A stretch of 64,000 nucleotides of DNA from Streptomyces cyaneofuscatus (GTDB lineage Bacteria; Actinomycetota; Actinomycetes; Streptomycetales; Streptomycetaceae), in NCBI RefSeq assembly GCF_000718135.1, contig NZ_JOEM01000008.1:1-64000 (forward strand), in the 5' to 3' direction. Under the pieces are notes generated by a model, which was not told where the DNA came from, made no database searches, and worked only from the letters and a program-made list of their open reading frames with translations. This document shows, in pieces, positions 1 through 7,930 of the stretch. Each line of letters starts with the position of its first letter. The first letter of the stretch is position 1. The translations under genes were made by a program, and so were the position numbers.

Positions 1-97
1 TCCTACGGAAACTCCGCTGCAGCACCAACCGCATCACAGCGATCGTCCAGGCCGTCCTCGTCCTTCATCACGCCTCAGCGTGAGGTTGGAAAAGGCT
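1..97 (+). mobile_element. possible 3' end of an insertion sequence
   Basis: An open frame enters from the left edge and stops at 81-83. Its last residues are basic then hydrophobic (LRKLRCSTNRITAIVQAVLV, then LHHASA), which resembles the C-terminal tail of some Streptomyces DDE transposases. About 15 bases after the stop, a neighbouring GH64 gene read from the other strand loses its homology at about position 98. The stretch between (GAGCCTTTTCCAACCTC on the minus strand) would then be the terminal repeat. The transposase identity is from memory of the family's look; only the tail is visible and the other end lies outside the window. Confidence 0.4.
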
Positions 98-317
98 CAC
101 CGTTCGCGTGGGCCCAGCCCTGACGGCCCGTCGAGAGCTCCGTTCCCAGGCTGTAGACGTAGATCTGGTCGCTGCGGCCCGAGTCGTTCTTGGAGGTCAG
201 GGGGATGGTCGCGGGAACCGCCGCCTCGGCGGCGGTCTCACCGACGACCGTGGTCAGACCTGCGGCGAGGGCCAGCGCGGCGGTCAGTGAAGCGAGGCTT
301 TTCCAGGGAGCGGGCAT
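75..317 (-). pseudogene. truncated GH64 beta-1,3-glucanase (N-terminal remnant)
   Basis: The frame starts with ATG after a good ribosome site (GGAGG at 323-327). It encodes a signal peptide (about residues 1-33) followed by the typical start of the mature GH64 / thaumatin-like beta-1,3-glucanase domain: AVPATIPLT, a YVY strand and TGRQGWAHANG. The family domain normally runs for more than 300 residues, but here similarity ends after ANG and a TGA follows seven residues later. Promoter, ribosome site and secretion signal look intact while the catalytic part is missing from this side, so the gene is probably interrupted, most likely by the element at the left edge. The rest of the gene may lie beyond that element. 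Confidence 0.7.
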
Positions 318-633
318 GCTCGTCCTCCTTATCGGGTTGGATCCGTGGGTGGAACGGTGTGCGCATCACGTCGCACTTGAGAGCGCTCTCAGAATCCTGC
401 GACGCGAGAGGACTGTCAACGAGCTTGTCTCAACTCTTTTAACTCAGGGAGGAGGAGATGAGACGTGCGTGTGGTGGTGGTCGGCTCCTGGAGGAACGGT
501 GAGGCCGGGCCGACGGGCTGAGAACGGCGGCGGCGCGTTTCGGCGTTGCGCCCCGCCGCCGTCACCGGCCACGTGTGGCGGCCGGTTCCGGGGTCGCCGC
601 CTCCCGCGGCGGCCCCGGAGTCGAGAGGTCCCC
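318..633. other. intergenic region upstream of the GH64 remnant
   Basis: No convincing gene. It holds the leader of the GH64 remnant, a LacI-type palindrome at 378-391, and the sequence downstream of the ThuA gene, which is transcribed the same way and ends at 634. I saw no strong terminator hairpin. Confidence 0.5.
378..391. promoter_or_regulatory. CebR/LacI-like operator TGAGAGCGCTCTCA
   Basis: This is a perfect 14-base palindrome about 60 bases upstream of the GH64 start codon. It matches the general form of the CebR operator (TGGGAGCGCTCCCA), which in Streptomyces controls cellulose and other beta-glucan utilisation genes. The match is seen directly; the regulator is inferred. Confidence 0.6.
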
Positions 634-2391
634 TCAGCTGGGGAGGACCCACTTCTGGTTGGCGCCGGTGTGGCAGGTCCACAGGTGGAGCTTGGTGCCG
701 TCCGCCGAGGAGACTCCGGAAGCGTCCAGGCACTTGCCGGAGGATGGGTTCTTCAACGTGCCGTCGGGTTGTGGCGACCACTTCTGGGCGCCCGTGCCGT
801 TGCATCCGTACAGCTGGATCTTCGTACCGTCCGCCGTGCCGGCGCCGCTGACGTCCAGGCACTTGCCCAGGGCGCGCAGCGTGTCGTCCGTGCCGGCCGT
901 CCACCTCTGGGCTGTCGACCGGTTGCACGTCCACAACTGGATCTGGGTGCCGTCCGCACTCGACCCGCCTGCCACGTCGACGCACTTGCCGCCGATTCCC
1001 GTGATGGCGCCTTCCCTGGGGCCGGTCGCGCCTCCGAGCTCCTTGATGCGGATGTTGCGGAAGGACACGTCGTCGCCGTCGCCGTGGTTCTGCAGGCCGA
1101 TGTGCCCCTGCTGGAGGCTGCGGACGGGGTCGGTGTTGGTGAAGTCGTTGATCTTGCGGCCGTTGAGGAAGAGCTGGAGGCGCTCGCCCTCGACCCGGAT
1201 CTCGTACGTGTTCCACTCCCCCGGCGGATTGAGCGCGGCGTCCCGGGCCGCCAGGTCGGCGGACTTGAAGCCGTAGACGGCGCCGGTGGTGCGGTCAGGG
1301 GTGTCGGTGGCGTCGATCTGGATCTCGTAGCCGTTGTTGACGGCCGACCACGGGTCGTCGGAGGCGGGGAAGCCCACGAAGACCCCGCTGTTGTCGTCCC
1401 CGCTCTGACGCCAGTCGAGCTTCAGGGAGTACGAGGTGTACTCCTTGGCCTGGTACCAGTACAGGCCCAGGCCGCCCTGGGAGGTGAGGGTCGCGTTCGC
1501 GTGCGTGAAGGAGCCCGGTCCCGCCTGCTTCCAGCCCGCCGTCCCGGAGGTGCCGAACAAGGTGGTGTAGCCCGTTTCCGGGCGGCAGTCGGCCTCCGTC
1601 ATCTCCGCGGCCCAGCGGATGCCGCCCAGCAAGTGGCGGCGGAAGGCCGGCTCGGCGAAGGACTCCTGGGTGTGGCCGCCGCCCGTGTAGAAGGCGCGCC
1701 CGCCCCGGTAGTCCTTGCACCAGGCGATGGGGTGGTCGCCGCCCATGGTTCCGCCGCTGTAGGTGGACTCGTCCAGGGATGCCAGGACGTGGGCCGAGCT
1801 CCGCGGGTTGGTGCGGTAGTCGTACCACTCGTCGGTCCGCTGCCAGGTGGGGCCGAGGTGCGCGGTGGCGTCGTGGGCGCGGTCCTCGACCTTGACGGTG
1901 GCCGGCTGGATGTGCGGGTGGGACTTGAACAGGGCGCCGGCCAGGCCGTTGTACCAGGTCCAGTCGTACTCGGTGTCGGCCGCCGCGTGGATGCCGACGT
2001 AGCCGCCGCCCGCCTCGATGTACCCCTCGAAGGCGGTCTGCTGGGCGGCGTTGAGGACGTCGCCGGTGGTGGAGAGGAAGACCACCGCCTCGTAGCCGGT
2101 GAGGTTGGCGGGGGTGAAGGCGGCAGCGTCCTCGGTCGCCGTGACGGTGAAGTTGTTGGCGGCGCCCAGCTGGCGCAGGGCGGCGATGCCCGCCGGGATG
2201 GAGTCGTGGCGGAATCCAGCGGTCTTGGAGAAGACCAGCACGTCGTACGCGGGGTCGGCGGCGGCCGCGGCCGCGCGGGCGGGGGCGGCCGGGGCCTGTT
2301 CGGAGGCCGTGGAGACCGCCGTGGGGAGGGCGGCGGCGCCGAGCAGGGCGCCGGCGGCCCAGCAGGCGAGGCGAGTTCGGCGTCGGTTCAT
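634..2391 (-). CDS. secreted ThuA-like / 3-keto-disaccharide hydrolase protein with ricin-type lectin
   Basis: 585 residues. Signal peptide at about 1-46, then a ThuA-like domain (PF06283; about 48-262, with FSKTAGFRHDS, GGGYVGIHAAADT and FYTGGGH), a 3-keto-disaccharide hydrolase / DUF1080 beta-sandwich (about 275-452) and a C-terminal ricin-B lectin (about 464-585) with three repeats ending in AQRW, AQKW and NQKW. ThuA and DUF1080 proteins occur in pathways that oxidise and cleave disaccharides through 3-keto intermediates. The ATG at 2391 overlaps the stop of the upstream dehydrogenase gene as ATGA, so the two are probably translationally coupled. The frame stays open further upstream, but those residues are antisense-like and not plausible. 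Inferred role: extracellular attack on a glucan or disaccharide together with the dehydrogenase. Confidence 0.85.
   Translation of the reverse strand: MNRRRTRLACWAAGALLGAAALPTAVSTASEQAPAAPARAAAAAADPAYDVLVFSKTAGFRHDSIPAGIAALRQLGAANNFTVTATEDAAAFTPANLTGYEAVVFLSTTGDVLNAAQQTAFEGYIEAGGGYVGIHAAADTEYDWTWYNGLAGALFKSHPHIQPATVKVEDRAHDATAHLGPTWQRTDEWYDYRTNPRSSAHVLASLDESTYSGGTMGGDHPIAWCKDYRGGRAFYTGGGHTQESFAEPAFRRHLLGGIRWAAEMTEADCRPETGYTTLFGTSGTAGWKQAGPGSFTHANATLTSQGGLGLYWYQAKEYTSYSLKLDWRQSGDDNSGVFVGFPASDDPWSAVNNGYEIQIDATDTPDRTTGAVYGFKSADLAARDAALNPPGEWNTYEIRVEGERLQLFLNGRKINDFTNTDPVRSLQQGHIGLQNHGDGDDVSFRNIRIKELGGATGPREGAITGIGGKCVDVAGGSSADGTQIQLWTCNRSTAQRWTAGTDDTLRALGKCLDVSGAGTADGTKIQLYGCNGTGAQKWSPQPDGTLKNPSSGKCLDASGVSSADGTKLHLWTCHTGANQKWVLPS
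649..1000. repeat. lectin-domain repeat, copy A
   Basis: About 352 bases encoding the ricin-type lectin of the ThuA protein. They are nearly identical to 2400-2751 at a constant offset of 1751 bases, with no visible insertion or deletion. This points to a recent duplication or gene conversion between the two adjacent genes. Confidence 0.85.
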
Positions 2392-5225
2392 GACAGGGTC
2401 CACTTCTGGTTGGCGCCGGTGTGGCAGGTCCACAGGTGGAGCTTGGTGCCGTCCGCCGAGGAAGCTCCGGAGGCGTCCAGGCACTTGCCCGAGGACGGGT
2501 TCTTCAACGTGCCGTCGGCCTGTGCCACCCACTTCTGGGCACCTGTGCCGTTGCACCCGTACAGCTGGATCTTCGTACCGTCGGCCGTGCCCGCGCCGCT
2601 GATGTCCAGGCATTTCCCGAGTGCGCGCAGCGTGTCGTCCGAGCCGGGCGTCCACTTCTGAGCCGCTGTCCGGTTGCACGTCCAGAGCTGGATCTGGGTG
2701 CCGTCCGCACTCGCCCCGCCCGCGGCTTCCGCGCACTTGCCGCCGATTCCCTTGAGGTCGCGGCCGGCCGGGGTGGTCTGGCCGGTGGTGAAGGTGAAGT
2801 CGTCCAGGTCGAAGAGCGAGCCGCTGCCGCCCTTGAAGACGAGGTAGAGCGTGGTGGTGGAGGCCGGGCGGTTGGTCAGGTCCGCGCTCACGTCCCGGAA
2901 GGTGTCCCAGCCGCCGGTGACGGGGACCGCGGCCGAGCCGAGCAGGGTGCCGGTGGGTGAGCCGGCCCGTACCTCCAGCGTGCCTCCCGCACCGCCGGAG
3001 GAGACCCGGGCGGTCAGCTTGGTGGCGTTGCCGAGGATGTAGGGGGTGAAGGAGATCCAGTCGTTGTTGTCGATGTAGCCGACGGTCCTGCCGCCGTTCG
3101 CCGAGGCCTTGTCGACGATCTGGATACCGGCGGAGCCGCCGAAGTGCTCGGCCTGGCGCTTGCTGCCCTGGCTGACGTTCTGGTCGTGCGTGGTCAGGGC
3201 GGGCTGGCCGTTCGCCCCCTTGTCGGTGTACTCGGCGTCCCAGACGCCGAAGATGTTGGCGTTGGGGTCGTGCTCACCGTCGGCGATGGTCTGTACGGTG
3301 CCGGAGCAGCCGGTGGCGGAGGTCTGCGGGTGGCCGTGGCTGTCATGGCCGATGATGAAGGTGACCTTCACCTTGGAGCAGTCGATCGTGCCGTCCTCGG
3401 GGTCGGTGACGGTGACGTTGAAGGGGACGGCCGCGCCCGGGTCGATGATCGAGCCGTCGGCGGGCAGATCGAGGGTGACGGTCGGTGCGGTGTTGCCGAC
3501 GGTGATGATGACGGAGGCGGTGGCGGTGTTGCCGGTGCCGTCGGAGACGGTCAGTTCGGCGGTGTAGCGGCCGTTGGCGGTGTAGGTGTGCGAGGGGTTC
3601 GCGGCTGTGGAGGTGGATCCGTCGCCGAACTTCCAGGCGTACGTGAGGGGGTCGCCGTCGGGGTCGGAGGTCCCGGCCGAGGAGAACGCGACCGCGAGCG
3701 GGGCCTGGCCCGAGGTGCGGTTCGCGGTGGCCTTGGCGAGCGGGGCGCGGCCTCCGGTGACGTACTCGATGCGGTAGACCGCGCTGTTGGCGTCGCCGTT
3801 GAAGTAGCCGGTGCCGTAGTCGAGGACGTAGAGCGCGCCGTCCGGGCCGAAGGCCATGTCCATGACCTGCGTGCCCTGCCAGGGGAACGCGTTGATCGAC
3901 TGTACGGTGCCGTCGGCGCCCTGCTCGATGCGCTTGATCCACTTGCGGCCGAACTCGCCCGCGAAGTAGTCGCCGTCGAAGCTCTGCGGGAACTTGACCG
4001 TGGAGGTCGAGGCCGCGTCGTAGCGGTAGACGGGCCCGCCCATGGGCGACTCGGAGCCGTTGCCGAACTCGGGGACGGAGCCGCCGTCGTACGGTATCCA
4101 GGCGGGCTGGGCCGGGGGCAGGTCGGTCAGGCCGGTGTTGTTCGGCGAGGTGTTCTTCGGTGCGGCGCAGGAGAACGTGGCGCCCGAGGTGGAGGTGGCG
4201 AAGTTGTAGTCCACGTAGGGGCTGTTGTTGCCGACGCAGTAGGGCCAGCCGTAGTTGCCGGCCTTGGTGATGCGGTTGAACTCGACCTGTCCGGCGGGTC
4301 CGCGTCCGGCGTTCGCCGTGCCGGCGTCGGGGCCGTAGTCACCGAGGTAGACGGTGCCGGTGGGCTTGTCGACGCTCATCCGGAAGGGGTTGCGGAAGCC
4401 CATGGCGTAGATCTCCGGCCTGGTCCTCGCGGTTCCGGGTGCGAAGAGGTTGCCGGAGGGGATGGTGTAGCTGCCGTCGGCGGCGACCTTGATCCGGAGC
4501 ACCTTGCCGCGCAGGTCGTTGGTGTTGCCGGAGGAGCGCTGCGCGTCGTACGCGGGGTTGCGGTTCGCCCGTTCGTCGATGGGGGTGTATCCGTCGGAGG
4601 CGAAGGGGTTGCTGTCGTCACCGGTGGAGAGGTACAGGTTGCCCTGCGCGTCGAAGTCGATGTCTCCGCCGACGTGGCAGCACAGGCCGCGGCTCGCGGG
4701 GACGTCGAGGACCTTCTTCTCGCTGGCGGTGTCGAGGGTGCCGTCGGCTCTGAGGACGAAGCGGGAGAGCCGGTTGACGCCGTCGAAGGGGGCGAAGTCC
4801 GCGGCGGATCCGCCTGCGGGCGCGTCGCCGGAGGGCGTGGTCAGCTTCGGCGCGTAGTAGAGGTAGACGAAGCGGTTGGTGGTGAACGCGGGGTCCACGC
4901 CGACGCCTTGGAGGCCCTCTTCGTCGTGCGAGTAGACGTCAAGTTTCCCGGCGGTCTTCGTGGTGCCGGCGGCGTCGGTGAGGCGGAGGGTGCCGTCCCG
5001 TGAGGTGTGCAGGACGGACCGGTCGGGCAGCACGGCGAGCGTCATCGGCTCGCCGGTCTCGGCCACCCCCTTGGCGAGGGTGACCTGCTGGAACTCGTCG
5101 GCCGCGACGCTTGTCCCGGGTTCGGGCGCCGCCGCGGCGGGTCTCTGCTGGGCGGTGAGGGCACCCACTGCGGCGAGCAGGGCGCAGGCCAGCGCCGCGA
5201 CGGGTCGGGTGAGTCTCCTGTGCAC
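2388..5225 (-). CDS. secreted PQQ-type sugar dehydrogenase with PKD, CBM6-like and ricin lectin domains
   Basis: About 945 residues. Signal peptide about 1-33; glucose/sorbosone-dehydrogenase beta-propeller about 50-485 (YSHDEEGLQGVGVDP, CCHVGGDIDFDAQGNLYLST, MGFRNPFRMSVD, GNYGWPYC, MDMAFGPDGALYVLDYGTG); PKD domain about 492-578; an Ig-like segment; a CBM6-like module about 688-811 (AEHFGGSAGIQI, DNNDWISF); ricin-B lectin from about 822. I prefer the GTG at 5225 because GGAGG lies six bases upstream; the ATG at 5231 directly abuts that site. Family members oxidise sugars in the periplasm or outside the cell. It is the first gene of a coupled pair with the ThuA protein. Carbohydrate-binding modules at one end suggest it works on an insoluble polymer. 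Confidence 0.85.
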   Translation of the reverse strand: MHRRLTRPVAALACALLAAVGALTAQQRPAAAAPEPGTSVAADEFQQVTLAKGVAETGEPMTLAVLPDRSVLHTSRDGTLRLTDAAGTTKTAGKLDVYSHDEEGLQGVGVDPAFTTNRFVYLYYAPKLTTPSGDAPAGGSAADFAPFDGVNRLSRFVLRADGTLDTASEKKVLDVPASRGLCCHVGGDIDFDAQGNLYLSTGDDSNPFASDGYTPIDERANRNPAYDAQRSSGNTNDLRGKVLRIKVAADGSYTIPSGNLFAPGTARTRPEIYAMGFRNPFRMSVDKPTGTVYLGDYGPDAGTANAGRGPAGQVEFNRITKAGNYGWPYCVGNNSPYVDYNFATSTSGATFSCAAPKNTSPNNTGLTDLPPAQPAWIPYDGGSVPEFGNGSESPMGGPVYRYDAASTSTVKFPQSFDGDYFAGEFGRKWIKRIEQGADGTVQSINAFPWQGTQVMDMAFGPDGALYVLDYGTGYFNGDANSAVYRIEYVTGGRAPLAKATANRTSGQAPLAVAFSSAGTSDPDGDPLTYAWKFGDGSTSTAANPSHTYTANGRYTAELTVSDGTGNTATASVIITVGNTAPTVTLDLPADGSIIDPGAAVPFNVTVTDPEDGTIDCSKVKVTFIIGHDSHGHPQTSATGCSGTVQTIADGEHDPNANIFGVWDAEYTDKGANGQPALTTHDQNVSQGSKRQAEHFGGSAGIQIVDKASANGGRTVGYIDNNDWISFTPYILGNATKLTARVSSGGAGGTLEVRAGSPTGTLLGSAAVPVTGGWDTFRDVSADLTNRPASTTTLYLVFKGGSGSLFDLDDFTFTTGQTTPAGRDLKGIGGKCAEAAGGASADGTQIQLWTCNRTAAQKWTPGSDDTLRALGKCLDISGAGTADGTKIQLYGCNGTGAQKWVAQADGTLKNPSSGKCLDASGASSADGTKLHLWTCHTGANQKWTLS
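2400..2751. repeat. lectin-domain repeat, copy B
   Basis: This is the partner of 649-1000 and encodes the C-terminal lectin of the dehydrogenase. The encoded lectins differ at only a minority of residues, while the rest of the two proteins is unrelated. Confidence 0.85.
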
Positions 5226-5774
5226 GCGCATCCTCCGTGTGGTGACGGGGTGAGGTCTGGAGCACAGGCGCGCGCCGTCGCGCCGGGGAGGCATGGGTGC
5301 TCCCGGGGGGAGGGAGGAGCACTCAGGCCTTGTCGTTCGGTACAGAGCAGGAAGGTAATGGCTTTTTCGCGGACCAGAAAGCCCTTTGACGTACCTGGCC
5401 TTAACTTTCTCTACTGGGGAGACAAAGCGACTGGCTGGGCTCCTCGGCCGAGGGAGGCGAGAGACGCCCCGCCGGCACGAGCATCGACCCCGGCCCGGCA
5501 CCGGGAAGGCCGCTCTCTCGTCGGCCGGTGAGACGTCAAGCCGACCGTCCGTGAAGGGGATTGGTCCAGACGAACGTCTTGACGGGTCTGCGGCGCGCTC
5601 CTTAAATCAGTAGCACCAACTGTTGAACGCTGCTGTCCCCGGCGATCCCCAGATCACTTCACTTCGTGTCCATAACACGGCCGTCAGCGCGCCCGGCGTT
5701 CTGTCATGCACACGTCGCCCTGAACTCTGCTCTTCTCATCCCCTCACACCCCCACGAAAGCGATGTGATGCCCC
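5226..5774. other. divergent intergenic region between dehydrogenase and GH16 genes
   Basis: About 550 bases with no convincing gene. It must carry both divergent promoters. Visible elements are a weak dyad GGCTTT-N12-AAAGCC at 5360-5383 and a DasR-like half-conserved site at 5560-5575. The base composition is locally lower in GC than the flanking genes. Confidence 0.5.
5560..5575. promoter_or_regulatory. weak DasR-like site
   Basis: ATTGGTCCAGACGAAC matches about 11 of 16 positions of the palindromic DasR consensus and contains the GGTCCAGAC core known from Streptomyces chitinase promoters. It lies about 200 bases upstream of the GH16 gene. Chance matches of this quality are possible. Confidence 0.3.
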
Positions 5775-7037
5775 GTGCGTACGCCTTGGCGCCACAGATC
5801 CCTCACCTGGCTGGCCGCTGCCGCCTGTCTCACTCTCGCCGCCCTCTCCCCCACCGCCGTACAGGCCGCCCCGGCCCCGGACTCCGGTACGGTCGCCCCC
5901 GCCGCCGTCACCTTCGACGAGAACTTCGACGGGCCGGCGGGTTCCGGCGTCAACACCTCCAGGTGGCAGCTGGAGACCGGCGACAACGTCAACAACCACG
6001 AGCGGCAGTTCTACACCTCGGGGACGAACAACGCCGCGCTCGACGGCCAGGGCAACCTCGTCATCACGGCGAAGAGGGAGAACCCGGCCAACTACAACTG
6101 CTGGTACGGGCGGTGCGAGTACACCTCGGCCCGTCTCAACACGGCCGGGAAGTTCACCGCCCAGTACGGGCGCGTCGAAGCCCGCATGAAGCTCCCGCGC
6201 GGCCAGGGCATCTGGCCCGCCTTCTGGATGCTCGGCAACGACTTCGGCAACGTCGGATGGCCCGCCTCGGGTGAGATCGACATCATGGAGAACGTCGGCT
6301 TCGAGCCGGGCACCGTGCACGGCACGCTGCACGGACCGGGCTACTCCGGCTCCGGTGGCATCGGCGCCGGTTACACCCTGCCCGGCGGCGCGGCCTTCGC
6401 GGACGCCTTCCACACCTTCGCCATCGACTGGAGCCCCAACTCCATCCGGTGGTCGGTGAACGGGAACGTCTACCAGACCCGCACGCCCGCCGACCTCGGC
6501 GGCCGGCAGTGGGTCTTCAACAAGCCCTTCTTCCTGATCCTGAACCTCGCGGTCGGCGGCTACTGGCCCGGTGACCCCGACAGTTCGACCCGCTTCCCGC
6601 AGCAGCTCATCGTGGACTACGTGCGCGTGAGCACCGACACCACCACCCCGCCGCCCGGCGCCAAGACCATCCGGGGCATCGGCGGAAAGTGCCTCGACGT
6701 GGCCGGCGCCAGCTCCGCCAACGGCACCGCCGTCCAGCTCTACGACTGCAACGGGACGGGCGCCCAGCAGTGGGACGTCCGCTCCGACGGCACGATCCGG
6801 GCCCTCGGCAAGTGCCTCGACGCCAAGGACGGGGCCACCGCCAACGGCACCCTCGTCCAGCTCTGGGACTGCAACGGCACCGCCGCCCAGCGATGGGGCA
6901 TCTCCGCCGCCCGCGACATCGTCTCCGTCCCGGCCGACAAGTGCCTCGACGCCACCGGTAACTCCTCCGCCAACGGCACGCGCGCCCAGCTGTGGACCTG
7001 CACCGGCGCCGCCAACCAGAAGTGGACCGTGGCATGA
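5775..7037 (+). CDS. secreted GH16 endo-1,3-beta-glucanase with ricin-type lectin
   Basis: 420 residues from a GTG start. Signal peptide about 1-31, GH16 catalytic domain about 45-285, then a ricin-B lectin (about 292-420) with three QxW repeats. The GH16 active-site motif is complete: E167-I-D-I-M-E172, nucleophile and acid/base. Family members cut beta-1,3-glucan (laminarin, fungal cell wall). The ribosome site is weak, and the frame could start a little elsewhere. It is divergent from the sugar dehydrogenase gene and followed by a strong hairpin at 7091-7134. Together with the GH64 remnant and the GH30 enzyme at 28286 it fits degradation of fungal walls. Confidence 0.9.
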   Translation: MRTPWRHRSLTWLAAAACLTLAALSPTAVQAAPAPDSGTVAPAAVTFDENFDGPAGSGVNTSRWQLETGDNVNNHERQFYTSGTNNAALDGQGNLVITAKRENPANYNCWYGRCEYTSARLNTAGKFTAQYGRVEARMKLPRGQGIWPAFWMLGNDFGNVGWPASGEIDIMENVGFEPGTVHGTLHGPGYSGSGGIGAGYTLPGGAAFADAFHTFAIDWSPNSIRWSVNGNVYQTRTPADLGGRQWVFNKPFFLILNLAVGGYWPGDPDSSTRFPQQLIVDYVRVSTDTTTPPPGAKTIRGIGGKCLDVAGASSANGTAVQLYDCNGTGAQQWDVRSDGTIRALGKCLDAKDGATANGTLVQLWDCNGTAAQRWGISAARDIVSVPADKCLDATGNSSANGTRAQLWTCTGAANQKWTVA

Positions 7038-7090
7038 GCGGTAGCCCCGCCGGGGCCGGCTCACGGCGCGCACCCACCGCGCACTGAACC

Positions 7091-7134
7091 CGCGCCTGCC
7101 CGGACGACGGAGTTCCGTCGTCCGGGCAGGCGCG
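7091..7134. terminator. bidirectional terminator hairpin
   Basis: A perfect 21-base stem with a two-base loop lies between the convergent GH16 and ABC permease genes. The right end of the stem reaches to within two bases of the permease stop codon. Confidence 0.85.
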
Positions 7135-7135
7135 G

Positions 7136-7930
7136 TCACGCCGCGTCGCCGTCGAACTTCGCGGCCGACCAGAAGTAGCCGAGCACGGCGAGCCCCAGGC
7201 ACCATGCGACGGCGAGCCACCCGTCGGCACCGATCTCGCTGCCGAGCAGCAGCCCGCGCAGGGTCTCGATGGCGGGGGTGAACGGCTGGTACTCGGCGAT
7301 CGGCCGGAACCAGCCGGGCATGGAGCCGACCGGTGTGAAGGCGCTGGAGAGCAGTGGCAGCAGGATCAGCGGCATCGCGTTGTTGCTCGCGGCCTCGGCG
7401 TTCGGACTGACCAGGCCCATGCCGACCGCGATCCAGGTGAGCGCGGTGGCAAAGAGGACCAGCAGCCCGAAGGCCGCCAGCCACTCCAGGGCGGTGGCGT
7501 CCACGGAGCGGAAGCCGATGGCCACGGCGACGACGCCCACGAGGATCACGCTCATGACCGACTGGAGCACGCTGCCGAGGACATGGCCGATGAGCACCGA
7601 CGGGCGGTGGATCGCCATCGTACGGAAGCGGGCGATGATGCCCTCGATCATGTCGTTGGAGACGGACACCGCCGTGCCGACCACCGTGCTGCCGATCGTC
7701 ATCAGCAGCAGGCCCGGGACGACGTACGCGATGTACGCGGAGCGGTCCGGGCCCTCGCCGCCGCTGATGACCGAGCTCATCGCGTCGCCGAAGATGTAGA
7801 CGAAGAGCAACAGCAGCACGATCGGCGTGAGCAGCAGGTTCAGGGTGAGGGACGGATAGCGCCGCGCGTGCAGGAGGTTGCGGCGCAGCATCGTGGACGA
7901 GTCGCGTACGGCGAGGGAGAGAGAGCTCAT
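7136..7930 (-). CDS. DrrB-like ABC-2 transporter permease
   Basis: 264 residues with about six hydrophobic segments, the layout of ABC-2 / daunorubicin-resistance DrrB permeases (the LLLTPIVLLLLFVYIFG segment near residue 40, the MPGWFRPIAEYQPFTPAIETLR motif region near the C-terminus). The start ATG overlaps the stop of the ATPase gene as ATGA, so the pair is translationally coupled. It is the last gene of a minus-strand operon that begins at 10579. The exported substrate cannot be told from the sequence; the family exports drugs, lipids or polymers. Confidence 0.88.
   Translation of the reverse strand: MSSLSLAVRDSSTMLRRNLLHARRYPSLTLNLLLTPIVLLLLFVYIFGDAMSSVISGGEGPDRSAYIAYVVPGLLLMTIGSTVVGTAVSVSNDMIEGIIARFRTMAIHRPSVLIGHVLGSVLQSVMSVILVGVVAVAIGFRSVDATALEWLAAFGLLVLFATALTWIAVGMGLVSPNAEAASNNAMPLILLPLLSSAFTPVGSMPGWFRPIAEYQPFTPAIETLRGLLLGSEIGADGWLAVAWCLGLAVLGYFWSAAKFDGDAA

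Noticed and set aside
190..2661. 823-residue open frame on the plus strand
   Set aside because: It is antisense to the ThuA/lectin gene, and its composition is that of a high-GC shadow frame. The minus-strand product has clear domains.
5560..5575. Functional DasR site at the GH16 gene
   Set aside because: Only about 11 of 16 positions match; kept as a low-confidence feature but not as a finding.
5736..7484. 582-residue minus-strand frame over the GH16 gene
   Set aside because: It crosses a perfect terminator hairpin and lies antisense to an enzyme with complete catalytic motifs.
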